Translations under genes and position numbers: made by a program
Source: Plasmopara viticola
Taxonomy: Eukaryota; Oomycota; Peronosporomycetes; Peronosporales; Peronosporaceae
NCBI GenBank assembly: GCA_001695595.3
Contig: MBPM02000019.1
Coordinates: 62,001-126,000 of the forward strand
Reading direction: 5' to 3'
DNA: 64,000 bases
The notes under the pieces: generated by a model
The model's database searches: none
Told to the model about the DNA's origin: nothing
The model's input: only the letters and a program-made list of their open reading frames with translations
Shown: positions 11,671 to 21,869 of the stretch, one piece after another
How the letters are laid out: each line of letters starts with the position of its first letter
Numbering within the stretch: the first letter of the stretch is position 1

Positions 11671-14600
11671 TTAGCTCGTCGTCTTATTACGTTTATGAAC
11701 AGGTGATGGCGATGTCGACGAAGACTGCAACTGATGCATTTTCCTTGACTTCGTATTTGGTAGCAACCAAACTTTCGGAGCGTCTTCGCGTATGTTGTAT
11801 GGCGCTATCAGAAACAGAAGTTCACGTGCAAGCGCGGCGTTTTCAAGCTGCTTTTCAGCCGGATTTTGGATCGATTTACTGAATCGTGATGAAGGCATTA
11901 AAGAAGGTAGTGCAACGCCACGGCCTAGCGTGCGTTGCTCTTCGCTATCTTCAGCTGTATCCGCCAAATTGATGAGCATTTCAAATCCAAATTGCACGAG
12001 GTGCTGACTATTTCGAGCGTGCTGCGTGACTAGAGATACTAGTGCAGCTAGCAAAGCCTCCACTACTTCTTCACTCTGTCTTATCTGATCATAGATACTG
12101 ACAAGCTGCTGAATGCCGTTTGAAGCACCGACAAAGTCTTGGTTACGTACGTTGTTAGCCACTATATTTCGAAGCGCCCATAAGCAAGAAACTCGTACTC
12201 GTTTTTCGCTGTCACATGATAAAGCCTCGGGCAGTATGGTTAACGACAACGGCGACGGTCTAGTACAAATTGCAAGCAATTTTTCAAGATTTGGGAGTTG
12301 AATCGGAGCTTTTGGTTGTACCCAAACTTTATCAGCGATCGCATCACTGATCATACCAACGAGCGATGGATTCCTTGCGTTCGACAGCAACGCAATGAGT
12401 TTGTCCAATTCGAACGATTTGTAAGTTTGAAAGAGAGATTTTGTCTGGTCCTGTTCGTATTGACGCAGGTCAGCCAAGAGGTCTAGAGCCTCCAGCGCAG
12501 GATCACATAACTCTTTGTTCATGTGACCACTTAGAGATACGAGCGTACCAATCCCGTAAGGATTTTCAAGCATCTTCGTCTTGTTCACGTCGTGAAGACA
12601 CATGTTAATGACACCGAAAAGACCGTGCTCCTGGGCAGTGACAAATCCTGTCCGACCACACAATTGAAAGAAGATATCAAGCCCGTTTACAAGTTTTCCG
12701 GTCAAGGGATCAATGAATATCGCCGAGCCCATTTGCAAGGCAGTGGCATCACTGTATGATAATGAGCACAAGGCTCGAGCAGAATGTTCTAACAAGAGCC
12801 CGTCAGATTTAAAGGCATTGCGACAAAGGAGTTGCATCCAATCTAAACGCGATGCTATGAGTTGGCGATTGGCTTCATTGTAGAATAAAGAGTTGGCCAA
12901 AACACACAAGGCGTGTTGTTGAATCTGGATTGAGAGGTCTTCATGGTTTACTGGAGCCATGGGGTCTTCCAGTGCCTCCTTGGCTGTTCGATCATCTTTA
13001 AAAGTACAAAGCTGATAGAGTTGGTCGATATATCGAGCAACACGATACTGATTGTCGCGATTCCACGTAAGGTTTGCAAGGGCCCAAGTGGCCTGTGTCA
13101 CGATGGCCAAGTCATGACTTCGAGCTGTTAGCAAGAAGAGAGCATCGACGCCGCTGGCTGCTCCAATTGCACCTCGAATTGCATCATGTTGAGCAATACT
13201 TCCTAACACAACGGCTCCGTGAAACGCAACGTTGCGATTGCAAGACGCACACATCAAGACAAAAGTCGCAACTCCTGCGTACTTTGGTGTCTGTCTTATT
13301 TCTTGAGTGTCATACTCTCGAGTTCGAACCCCATGGTAATCGTTTAATGTGGTTGCTTCCTCCTCTTGTAGTATAAAGTCTGCAACATTGAACGAGCGCT
13401 GGTCACTCTCATTCTTCTCGTCATCCAACAACGTAATTACGTTGGCAACCACTTGCGATGCATACGTCTGGATAAGTTCGCCGACTTCTAAGTCAATTGC
13501 GTCGAAAATTCGAGACGAATTGCACAATTTTGTCAAAATTGGAATTCCTCGAGATTCGACAATCACTTGACAAGACAATATGTGATCATGACTTAGATGG
13601 GATAGAACTTGGGTACTTGCTAGGATCAAATCAACGTCTGCTTGGAGACTATCAAACGAGCTCAGAGCTTGTTCACAGATGCAAAGAAAAAAGGAGATAC
13701 CGCCCTCGGCTACGATAATCTGCTGATTGAAGGTATTTTGGAAGGCCAAATTGGCAAGAGCCTGACTTGCGTGTCGAACCATTTGAGAGTCTTTGAATTC
13801 TGATTTTAACAGACCAGTTAGTAATGAAATGCTCCCATCCAAGCTTCCAATGATTGAAGTATTGCTTGAGCTTCGAGCGATTAAAGCGAGGGAATGTAAT
13901 GCGTTGCACTTCACCTGTTGATCCGTTTCGGGTGCTTTGCACAGCTCTAAAATGGATTGAAGAATCGTGGAGGACAGGCCAATATGTTGTTGATTTGTCA
14001 CATTCATGTTTGGAATTACTAGGTCGTCAAAGTGTTGCCACGTTTTAATAAACTTGATCTTTTTCATCTTGTCTCGTCCTCCTTTTGAGCTGAAATCGTT
14101 GTCACTCTCACCAGAAAGATTTTCAGTTGGTGCACTTGGATCGGCTAACCAATTTAAATCCGTACTTTCCTCGTCCGCAACAGCATCAAATGGCGTTTTT
14201 GATATCTTGTAAAGCACCGCTTCGGATTGAATTTTAATCCATTGAAACCATACAACCTTTGCTTTCCATCCTAGAGATCTCATGGAGGCATTGGCATTCC
14301 ACGATACGAGACCAAGTGCACGAGCACAAATCGCACGTATCGTTTGCTGCTTTGAATATTGCGCAAGAGCAGCAAGGACTTCGATTCCAGCATTTTCACG
14401 AAGTGCATCGTTACTGTCGACCGTAGCTCCCGCGAGGATTTCAATCCCGTGTGCAAAGAATGAAAAGAGCAAATTTACGTCTGTTAGAATACTCTGTGCT
14501 GTCACGCGGTGACGCCAATTGATCAGTCGCAAGCCACGTTGCAACTCTTTATGTCGCTGCTGGTCACGTTCAATGTCTTGTTGCAAAGTAATATAATCCT

Positions 14601-17600
14601 TTTGAGCATCTTTCACGGTCTTTTTTAGCGAGAGGTTCCACATGTAAAGATTGTGAATCGTTTTCGATTGCGAAGAGATGCAAAAGTGCATATCATTCAC
14701 TTCCGCTGCTCGACGTTTCTCTAAACACTCAAATGCCTTTAGTAGTTGTTCGTTGCCAATGCGTTGAGCCTTCAACTCCCGCTTCACTGCCGTAAGCCAA
14801 TGTGTCTGTCTCTCATTCACATCTTCCAGCTCTTGCAATCGCGTCTCAAGTTCTTCTCGAAGTGCATTGTGCGTACAAATGAGTTGCTCTCGTTCCACAC
14901 GAAAGGTTTGTTTCTCGTTTTCAAGTGCATTCTTGTGCTCTTCCGTCTCTTTTCGTAAAGCGGTGATGACGTCAAGAGTTTGCAATCGTACGCTCTCGCT
15001 TGCAGCTTGATACTCCGACTGCAAACGAAAGATCTTGCCGTCTAGTTTGTCAACTTTTGCTTGCAAAGAAACTTTTGTTTGAGTCAACGAGTCGATACGA
15101 TTTTGTAAAAATTGCTCTTGTTCTTCACGTTGTGTACGTAACAAAGCTAGAGACTTTTCTTGACGTGACAGTTGCCAATCTGGCATCCAATCCTCTAATG
15201 TTGGAGGGTTTGTAAGAAGAGCTCGCCAACGATCTTCTCGATCATAACACATGATAAGGAAGCCCCGCACTTGCTTTAAATACTGAAGTTTGGTCTCAAC
15301 CACATGCACGCTCTCTTTCAACAGCTGCTTTGACGAAGCTTCTTGACCTCGATCGTCGAGACAATCAATTTCTTTTGTCCCGTTCGGCTCTGCTGACAAA
15401 TGTCGCTGCTCTTTCGTATCCCAACAAGCCTGAATCTCGTTCATAAGCGTCAAGTGAAGATCCCAGAGCCTTTGCCTCTCGTCAGCCAATAAATACTCTT
15501 CTTGCAGTCTTTTATCTACATAGTCACATGATTGCAACTCGAAAGCCATAAGCAATGCTTTCGCTTTCTCTTCCTTGGCACAAGTCGCCTGCAACTTTAT
15601 TTTCTGCTTTTCCAAAAGCGCAACTTGGTTCTCCGATTGATTTTGGAGTTTGATACGTTCAAGAGGACCAATAGCTTGCACTGGCAACGCGTATGCGTCT
15701 TCTAACCGTTGCTGAAGTTCCTGAAGACGGTCTTGGAGTTGGAATACAGATTCCTCACGAGCTGTTCGCTCGACAAGAAATCGTGCTCGCTCTACTTGTG
15801 TCTGGGCTTGTAGATCCCATAGTCGCGTATGCGCAGCCTTTTCTGAATCCCGCAACTGCTCGAAGAATATAGTGTCCTCTTCGAGACGCACTAAATCCAC
15901 CACTGATTGCTTCAGAGACGCTGTCAAAAGTGTGTGTTGATGTTTTAGCTCGAGCAGTGTAGAGCATCGAGTCTGCTCCGACTTTTCCCATCGACGCCAT
16001 GCAATTTCAGCGTCAGTGAATGCTTTCAACTTGCGCAACTCGGTTTCGTCCTTGGCCATCAGAGCAGCATTGACGTCCATGTTAACTATTGAAGTGTCAT
16101 CAAGATTGTGATCAGCGATACTAGACGCACCAGTTGCCGTTTCAGTCAGCAAGGTAGTCGCGTCCTCTTCAAAAGCTTTTTCAATGAGAACGTCATGATC
16201 CAAAAAGTCTTTCAAATTGCCATTATACTCAACGTCATTGTCGTCGCCAGAAAGAGTAGTGACAGTCAGTTCCCTCCTAGCTGCTTGCTCGAGCTCTTGT
16301 TCACTTGGTCGTCGTGCCTTCGGGAGTGGCACAGCTGCCTGCAGCGTAGCAATTAAAGTCTCTACACGCTCAAGTTCTTTGTGGGCATTTAACTGCTGCT
16401 TTCTAATGTCGTGACAAAGGTGTCGTCCTTCCGTCGCTTTTGCTGCCGCCTCGTCAAGACGTATTGCACTTTTTTCCAGCAACGTGGACTCGAGATGCTC
16501 ACTTTCTAGCACGCGTGCCTCGACATGTTTCATGTGCACAAACTCGGGCTCTGATCGGTGACGGTTCCGAACACGCACGTCTCGCGTCAGAGGCATAGAG
16601 AGATATAGTCGATCAAGACGTCGCTGCAGTGCAAACTGACCGAGTGATTGCTCAAGGACCTCGTCTACTGCTGGAAGCACGTCTTTCTTGACGACATTTA
16701 TTCGAGTGTACACTGGTCCGCTTGCTCTAATCTTTTGAGCACTACGTTGCTGTGCATCTGCTTTAGCTTTTGCTGCCGCGACTTCCTCTTGCTCGGCCAT
16801 TTTTCGTCGACGCTCAACGGCAATCACTGCATCGTCTTCTTTTTTCAACTGTTCTTCCTCTTGCGCAAATAACTCGCGCGTCGCAGTCAGCACTTCCATT
16901 GCAAACGTACGTTGTTTGGCAGCACTTTGCTCCAGCTGTGCCCTCAACGATTCGTATCGCTTTTTCTCGTCTTCAAATTGCTCACGGGCTGGCATGGGAT
17001 CCAATGGTTCATCATCACTGTCACCTTCGTCATCGGTAGTAGGACCTACCTGTGCTGCGTCTGTCTTGCCACGCGTATTATCTTTCTCATCGTCTAGCTG
17101 ACTCATTCGCCTTTGAGCTTCAGGGTAGAAATGTTCGAGTCCGTAGTCTTCTTTCCAGTCCATAGTGGTCATATCCCAACCGTCTGGGGCTTTAAAATCG
17201 ATGGCCACAGGAACATCCCACACACTCACGCCTGTGCATGTGTTGATGTAGTATGGCAATTGCTTGTCTCCCTCTTCAAGAGCTTGTGGGATCACCACTT
17301 GCCAATGCGAAGCTTCTTCAAGAAGTTGGTGAACCCGTTCTCGTTCAATTCGCTTCGTCATCAAAGCTTCAAGACGCTTTCGTTCTTTCTCATCGATCAG
17401 GTCTTTTACAAATTCAATCTGAGCTTTCGGGCGTAAAAGTGTAGGGAGCGGCACATGATCGGGCCAAAGCTTGGCAATCCATTCTCGTTCTTCCGCTCGT
17501 TCGTCCCGTTCTCGTTGCCACCTTTCTTGCAGTCTTTTGAGCTTAAGCTGCAGTTCATCATGCCTTTCAAACAATGCTCGCCGTCGAATCACAGCCTTTT

Positions 17601-17916
17601 GAACTCGCTCTTCACACTTCTTTAAACGCTGCGTCTGAGCTTGTAAATGCGCTGTCACTTGCAAAAATTCTTTGTCAAAAATTCGAGCAAATTGAGCTGA
17701 AAACGTCGTTCTTAAATTTTGGCTTTCGTCACTTTGAATTGCTTCGTCTCTCAGCTGTGCATCGATCCTGGCATTGCCTTTACAATTGTTTGCATTGGAC
17801 AGGTCAATTTCGTCGTCATTGACTGCAGTCTCACTGGATCCTTGACTATCATTCTGATCGTCGTGGACTTTAACGTCGACCTCGTCATCGCCAACTTGCC
17901 CTTTTGAAGTCGTCAT
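11671..17916 (-). CDS. Very large coiled-coil protein with WW-like motif and armadillo-like repeats
   Basis: The 2081-residue frame is uninterrupted. Residues 1-70 are acidic and low in complexity. Residues 80-200 are charged and helical. A WW-like element lies at about 204-240 (HWQVV, then YYIN, then SVWDVP). Residues ~300-1120 are dominated by E/Q/K/R/L-rich heptad-like sequence, expected to form long coiled coils. From about residue 1140 to 2030 there are recurring helical units such as ARALGLVSW, ALANLAFQN, ATWALANLTWN and CLWALRNIVANN, which are armadillo/HEAT-type signatures. This architecture suggests a scaffold or cytoskeletal/axonemal protein, but no specific function can be assigned. 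The start ATG is followed by MTTSKGQ. The gene is tail-to-tail with the dehydrogenase and head-to-head with the secreted-protein gene, 465 bases away. Confidence 0.85.
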   Translation of the reverse strand: MTTSKGQVGDDEVDVKVHDDQNDSQGSSETAVNDDEIDLSNANNCKGNARIDAQLRDEAIQSDESQNLRTTFSAQFARIFDKEFLQVTAHLQAQTQRLKKCEERVQKAVIRRRALFERHDELQLKLKRLQERWQRERDERAEEREWIAKLWPDHVPLPTLLRPKAQIEFVKDLIDEKERKRLEALMTKRIERERVHQLLEEASHWQVVIPQALEEGDKQLPYYINTCTGVSVWDVPVAIDFKAPDGWDMTTMDWKEDYGLEHFYPEAQRRMSQLDDEKDNTRGKTDAAQVGPTTDDEGDSDDEPLDPMPAREQFEDEKKRYESLRAQLEQSAAKQRTFAMEVLTATRELFAQEEEQLKKEDDAVIAVERRRKMAEQEEVAAAKAKADAQQRSAQKIRASGPVYTRINVVKKDVLPAVDEVLEQSLGQFALQRRLDRLYLSMPLTRDVRVRNRHRSEPEFVHMKHVEARVLESEHLESTLLEKSAIRLDEAAAKATEGRHLCHDIRKQQLNAHKELERVETLIATLQAAVPLPKARRPSEQELEQAARRELTVTTLSGDDNDVEYNGNLKDFLDHDVLIEKAFEEDATTLLTETATGASSIADHNLDDTSIVNMDVNAALMAKDETELRKLKAFTDAEIAWRRWEKSEQTRCSTLLELKHQHTLLTASLKQSVVDLVRLEEDTIFFEQLRDSEKAAHTRLWDLQAQTQVERARFLVERTAREESVFQLQDRLQELQQRLEDAYALPVQAIGPLERIKLQNQSENQVALLEKQKIKLQATCAKEEKAKALLMAFELQSCDYVDKRLQEEYLLADERQRLWDLHLTLMNEIQACWDTKEQRHLSAEPNGTKEIDCLDDRGQEASSKQLLKESVHVVETKLQYLKQVRGFLIMCYDREDRWRALLTNPPTLEDWMPDWQLSRQEKSLALLRTQREEQEQFLQNRIDSLTQTKVSLQAKVDKLDGKIFRLQSEYQAASESVRLQTLDVITALRKETEEHKNALENEKQTFRVEREQLICTHNALREELETRLQELEDVNERQTHWLTAVKRELKAQRIGNEQLLKAFECLEKRRAAEVNDMHFCISSQSKTIHNLYMWNLSLKKTVKDAQKDYITLQQDIERDQQRHKELQRGLRLINWRHRVTAQSILTDVNLLFSFFAHGIEILAGATVDSNDALRENAGIEVLAALAQYSKQQTIRAICARALGLVSWNANASMRSLGWKAKVVWFQWIKIQSEAVLYKISKTPFDAVADEESTDLNWLADPSAPTENLSGESDNDFSSKGGRDKMKKIKFIKTWQHFDDLVIPNMNVTNQQHIGLSSTILQSILELCKAPETDQQVKCNALHSLALIARSSSNTSIIGSLDGSISLLTGLLKSEFKDSQMVRHASQALANLAFQNTFNQQIIVAEGGISFFLCICEQALSSFDSLQADVDLILASTQVLSHLSHDHILSCQVIVESRGIPILTKLCNSSRIFDAIDLEVGELIQTYASQVVANVITLLDDEKNESDQRSFNVADFILQEEEATTLNDYHGVRTREYDTQEIRQTPKYAGVATFVLMCASCNRNVAFHGAVVLGSIAQHDAIRGAIGAASGVDALFLLTARSHDLAIVTQATWALANLTWNRDNQYRVARYIDQLYQLCTFKDDRTAKEALEDPMAPVNHEDLSIQIQQHALCVLANSLFYNEANRQLIASRLDWMQLLCRNAFKSDGLLLEHSARALCSLSYSDATALQMGSAIFIDPLTGKLVNGLDIFFQLCGRTGFVTAQEHGLFGVINMCLHDVNKTKMLENPYGIGTLVSLSGHMNKELCDPALEALDLLADLRQYEQDQTKSLFQTYKSFELDKLIALLSNARNPSLVGMISDAIADKVWVQPKAPIQLPNLEKLLAICTRPSPLSLTILPEALSCDSEKRVRVSCLWALRNIVANNVRNQDFVGASNGIQQLVSIYDQIRQSEEVVEALLAALVSLVTQHARNSQHLVQFGFEMLINLADTAEDSEEQRTLGRGVALPSLMPSSRFSKSIQNPAEKQLENAALARELLFLIAPYNIREDAPKVWLLPNTKSRKMHQLQSSSTSPSPVHKRNKTTS

Positions 17917-18052
17917 CGTTCATTTATCTTTAAGGATTAAATTTAAAGAGTCACTTGTTGAAAAGATCAGGAAAGCCAAGTTTTAGAATATTGGTGTGGC
18001 CTTTCATCAAAGTCTGGAATCATATAATTGCATAATATATTATTTATCTTGT

Positions 18053-18175
18053 ATTGTATTGTATTACGTTATCGTTATGCACGTGCTAGGCTCTATGGCT
18101 AGTCCACGGCATAGACTGGTGTCCGCATACGTCGGGTCTCGTTCGGCGGGCAGTGCAGCCAGCACCGAGGCCGTG
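18053..18175 (-). mobile_element. 5'-truncated non-LTR retroelement insertion with 14-bp target duplication
   Basis: ATTATTTATCTTGT occurs at 18039-18052 and again at 18176-18189, directly flanking 123 bases. Read on the minus strand, the insert ends in an ATACAATACAAT-type tail. Its other ~110 bases match the 3' part of the insertion at 25710-26035. Perfect target duplication, variable 5' truncation and a 3' A-rich simple tail are the marks of target-primed reverse transcription (LINE or LINE-mobilised SINE). It lies in the shared upstream region of the two divergent genes. Confidence 0.85.
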
Positions 18176-18381
18176 ATTATTTATCTTGTCGCTTATAATA
18201 TTATCCTGTCGTAACGGCTGTAGAAACAGTGAAAATGAGATGACATGACGATCAGAAATAGCCTCATACGGCTTGTAGCCGTCTCCTGGAATAGCTACGA
18301 ATAGCCTGCATGGGCAAGTGTCAGAGCCGCCTTCATTACAATCTTTGACTTTATTGTTCAGTCTCCTTCACCGCTTACGGC

Positions 18382-18924
18382 GTGCTCAGCATGCGGCTTT
18401 GTCAAATTTGCGCCTACATCCTGTGCAGCTTACTACGTGCGACCTGCACTCTAGCAACTAATATGACCGCAGTCAAAGTCTACGACGTGGATACGTGCAC
18501 TGGCGCGCCACTTCAGATCACGTTTACACCCACGGACGATTGCAGCAACGTTAGTAAATCCCCTGGTTGCTCAGTTGAGGCTAAAGACATTGGGATATTA
18601 GCTTCAGGCAGTTGCACAGACGACCCTCGTGCATTTGCGGCCGAGACCTTCAAGGAAGCTACTTTTGTACTAGTTGAACTCTACGCTCCTGACACCAATT
18701 GCGCAATTCTTGAAGGTACCACTGCCTATCGCGTCGACAGCGATTGCCACCCAACAATTGATACCAGCATTAGCTTTCGGGTGGATACAAAGGACGTCAC
18801 ACCATCATTTAATCTGTACAATGACTCATCGTGCAACTCGATGCCGCTGTTCCAGTACAATTTCAGCGTCGGCAGCGACGCATGCGTTAGTGGCAGCGCT
18901 AAGCTTTACGGCAACGGAAGATAA
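18382..18924 (+). CDS. Small secreted cysteine-rich protein
   Basis: This 180-residue protein has no recognised family. The first ~25 residues (MLSMRLCQICAYILCSLLRA) form a short basic and then hydrophobic stretch that reads as a secretion signal, with cleavage probably after the TCTLA segment. The mature part has eight cysteines spread fairly evenly (TCTG, DDCS, GCSV, SCTD, NCAI, DCHP, SCNS, ACVS), an even number consistent with four disulfides. It also has several N-x-S/T sites and is rich in Asp, Ser and Thr. There is no RxLR or EER motif. A secreted apoplastic or cell-surface protein is the best inference. A second in-frame methionine at residue 4 is an equally possible start. It is expressed divergently from the large coiled-coil gene. 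Confidence 0.7.
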   Translation: MLSMRLCQICAYILCSLLRATCTLATNMTAVKVYDVDTCTGAPLQITFTPTDDCSNVSKSPGCSVEAKDIGILASGSCTDDPRAFAAETFKEATFVLVELYAPDTNCAILEGTTAYRVDSDCHPTIDTSISFRVDTKDVTPSFNLYNDSSCNSMPLFQYNFSVGSDACVSGSAKLYGNGR

Positions 18925-19238
18925 GTTTTAAAATAAAAGTGACTCTTTAAATCGCTCCTTGAAGTGTAATTGGAGGACTCTCTATTCAAACTTGACGAGG
19001 TTTTAAAACAGGTACAAATCCTCCTTATTCACTTAACTATTGGTAGAAACTGTTGAACCTCGGGCTAGAATTGCAATATCGCAAAACGTCCCTGCGCCAT
19101 CCATTCGCAGCCAAAAAGCCTCCCGCTTTCTCTCCCTTCGCGATCATTATTCATTCTGCGGAGAAGAAGGTACGGTGCGATACTGAATTTTAGAAAAACC
19201 TTACTTTACTTACTTGTATCCATGAAGGTAATTTAACT

Positions 19239-20570
19239 ATGGGCAAGGAAAAAGTTCACATTTCGCTGGTCGTGATTGGTCACGTCGACGCCGGCAAGTC
19301 GACGACTACGGGTCATTTGATCTACAAGTGCGGTGGTATTGACAAGCGTACTATTGAAAAGTTTGAGAAGGAAGCGGCGGAACTTGGCAAGACCTCGTTT
19401 AAGTACGCCTGGGTGCTTGACAACCTCAAGGCCGAGCGCGAGCGTGGTATCACGATCGACATTGCGCTGTGGAAATTCGAATCCCCCAAGTACTTTTTCA
19501 CAGTCATTGACGCACCTGGTCACCGTGACTTTATTAAAAACATGATCACGGGCACGTCTCAGGCCGATTGCGCCATTCTCGTGGTTGCTTCGGGCGTGGG
19601 TGAGTTTGAGGCGGGTATCTCTAAGGAAGGCCAGACTCGTGAGCACGCATTGCTTGCCTTTACGCTTGGAGTGAAGCAGATGGTCGTTGCTATCAACAAG
19701 ATGGACGACTCCTCCGTCATGTACGGCCAGGCTCGCTACGAAGAGATTAAGGCGGAAGTCACGACGTACCTAAAGAAGGTGGGCTACAAGCCTGCGAAGA
19801 TCCCGTTCGTGCCCATTTCTGGATGGGAAGGAGACAATATGATTGACCGTTCGCCCAACATGGCGTGGTACAAGGGTCCTTACCTTCTTGAAGCCCTTGA
19901 CAACTTGAACGCTCCCAAGCGTCCAAGTGACAAGCCTCTGCGTTTGCCGCTTCAGGATGTTTACAAGATTGGCGGCATTGGCACGGTCCCGGTCGGCCGT
20001 GTCGAGACGGGTATTATCAAGCCCGGTATGGTTACCACGTTCGGTCCCACCGGACTGTCAACAGAAGTCAAGTCTGTTGAAATGCATCACGAGTCTCTGC
20101 CGGAGGCTGTCCCTGGTGACAACGTTGGCTTCAACGTTAAGAACGTGTCAGTCAAGGAGCTGCGTCGTGGTTTCGTGGCTTCGGACTCGAAGAATGACCC
20201 TGCTAAGGGTACACAGGACTTCACGGCTCAAGTCATTGTGTTGAACCACCCTGGCCAGATTTGCAATGGTTACTCTCCTGTGTTGGACTGTCACACAGCC
20301 CACGTTGCCTGCAAGTTCAAAGAGATCACGGAGAAGATGGACCGTCGTTCCGGCAAGGTGCTTGAAACGGCTCCTAAGTTCGTTAAGTCGGGAGATGCCT
20401 GCATGGTCATTCTGGAACCATCGAAGCCCATGACTGTTGAATCGTTTGCTGAGTACCCGCCCCTAGGCCGCTTCGCTGTGCGTGACATGCGTCAAACGGT
20501 TGCTGTCGGTGTTATCAAGTCGGTAAACAAGAAGGAACCGTCGACTAAGGGTGGTGCCAAGAAGAAATAA
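19239..20570 (+). CDS. Translation elongation factor 1-alpha
   Basis: The 443-residue GTPase delivers aminoacyl-tRNA to the ribosome. The P-loop GHVDAGKS is at residues 14-21, the switch II motif DAPGH at 91-95 and the guanine-specificity motif NKMD at 153-156. The two beta-barrel domains follow, and the protein ends in a lysine-rich tail (GGAKKK). Length and sequence are typical of the eukaryotic family and nothing is missing. The bases before the ATG contain a pyrimidine-rich block at about 19110-19140, then ATCATTATTCATTCTG, which is reminiscent of the oomycete initiator. A possible 58-nt leader intron (GT at 19170, AG ending 19227) follows. The leader intron is inference only. Codon choice is strongly C/G-ending compared with neighbouring genes, as expected for a highly expressed gene. 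Confidence 0.98.
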   Translation: MGKEKVHISLVVIGHVDAGKSTTTGHLIYKCGGIDKRTIEKFEKEAAELGKTSFKYAWVLDNLKAERERGITIDIALWKFESPKYFFTVIDAPGHRDFIKNMITGTSQADCAILVVASGVGEFEAGISKEGQTREHALLAFTLGVKQMVVAINKMDDSSVMYGQARYEEIKAEVTTYLKKVGYKPAKIPFVPISGWEGDNMIDRSPNMAWYKGPYLLEALDNLNAPKRPSDKPLRLPLQDVYKIGGIGTVPVGRVETGIIKPGMVTTFGPTGLSTEVKSVEMHHESLPEAVPGDNVGFNVKNVSVKELRRGFVASDSKNDPAKGTQDFTAQVIVLNHPGQICNGYSPVLDCHTAHVACKFKEITEKMDRRSGKVLETAPKFVKSGDACMVILEPSKPMTVESFAEYPPLGRFAVRDMRQTVAVGVIKSVNKKEPSTKGGAKKK

Positions 20571-21869
20571 GCTTGAAGCATGTTACCTTAGTAGTTGAAA
20601 CGGTCGGTGTTGCTGATCCATCCTCTTCTTCATGTACTGCCAAAGTTTGAATAACCATCAGAAAAATAGAAAGGCTTCCTTCCTCTCGTTTTTAAATTAC
20701 ATCAGCAAGCTTTTGAAACCAATTGACATTTTAATCTGCAAAATTTCCATCAATCTTTAAAACCAATTGTCATTCTAATCTGCAAAATTTCTATCAATCT
20801 CAATCATATAGTATCATGGTGCGAGACAGAAAAAGCTGACAGCGCCGCCGTATGCACTGACGCAACTCAATGGATAGAAAGTCGATATCGACATAAAAGA
20901 GTCTATGCTGACATGAGGAGTTTCGGTGAGAGTCATGACGATGACGAGTACAAGATCTGAAAAGTGTGCATTTCTGACATGCAAATCGAACATCCTCTTT
21001 GGTGCTTAAATATTGTGAGTTCTGCATGTGATGACGATACAGATTTTCGAACGATACTGAAACGCACACAAAGGCTGGAGCTCGTCGCACTTGTAGCGTC
21101 TTACACTTCTTTTTTGCCGTCAAATCTGACGAAAAGACTTCGAAAATAGATCATCTTGCAGTCCGGCCTAAACTTTACGGTCCCAGCCTTTAAGCAGATC
21201 TAGCGATTGTCCATTCAAATGACGCAAAGAGCAGGAACCACACGATCTGGACTAGTGAAAACTAATATACATTCAGCAGTCAAAAAGCTAAGTGTAAGCG
21301 GTACACTTAATTAAGTTTAGCTTACTAAATTGTTGAAGTGGTGTTCGATCGAAACGCAAAATACGAAGCATGCCGATCATTTGCAAATCACAATGACGCG
21401 TTATCAAGGCGAGCTTGACGCTGTAAAAGTGCGTAAAAGCAGCTTTTACAAAAAGCATAAACAATAAAGGATATTGACAGTCGGAGCAAATGTCTAGTCT
21501 TACAGCAACGTCTACTGAACGTAACTGGTCATGAAAGCATCTTGGAATTTGAAATCAAGAGTCTACAAAAGGTGAAAGCCTTTAAAAAATGAAACTAAAG
21601 CCGCGGAATTCGTTGCGTTGACTTGCAAACGCAAGTTGACCAGTTGGTTAGGCGATCAAAAGACTTCGTACATGTTTCACACTATGTATTTATATCCGGA
21701 AAAGCAATTGTCTGAGTTTAAATTGAGTTATTAGGTTATAGGTGAAAAACTATTAAGATGGAAATCGTTGACATTGAAACAAGGCTGCAACAAAGCCAAC
21801 CAATCAAAAAAGTGCAGATGGGAATGCTATATTCTGAGACCATAGTATGTTACTTGTTATTGTATCAGC
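20571..21869. other. Intergenic region after EF-1alpha
   Basis: It contains the EF-1alpha 3' end and a short tandem duplication at 20717-20801. The rest has only short frames in competing directions with no recognisable domain. I see no gene. Confidence 0.6.
20717..20801. repeat. Two-copy 44-bp tandem repeat
   Basis: The unit beginning AACCAATTGACATTTTAATC recurs 44 bases later with three or four substitutions. It lies ~150 bases after the EF-1alpha stop, within or just past its 3' untranslated region. Confidence 0.8.

Noticed and set aside
20800..21149. Opposing 107- and 61-residue frames after EF-1alpha
   Set aside because: Basic, low-information sequences with no recognisable domain and no support as genes.
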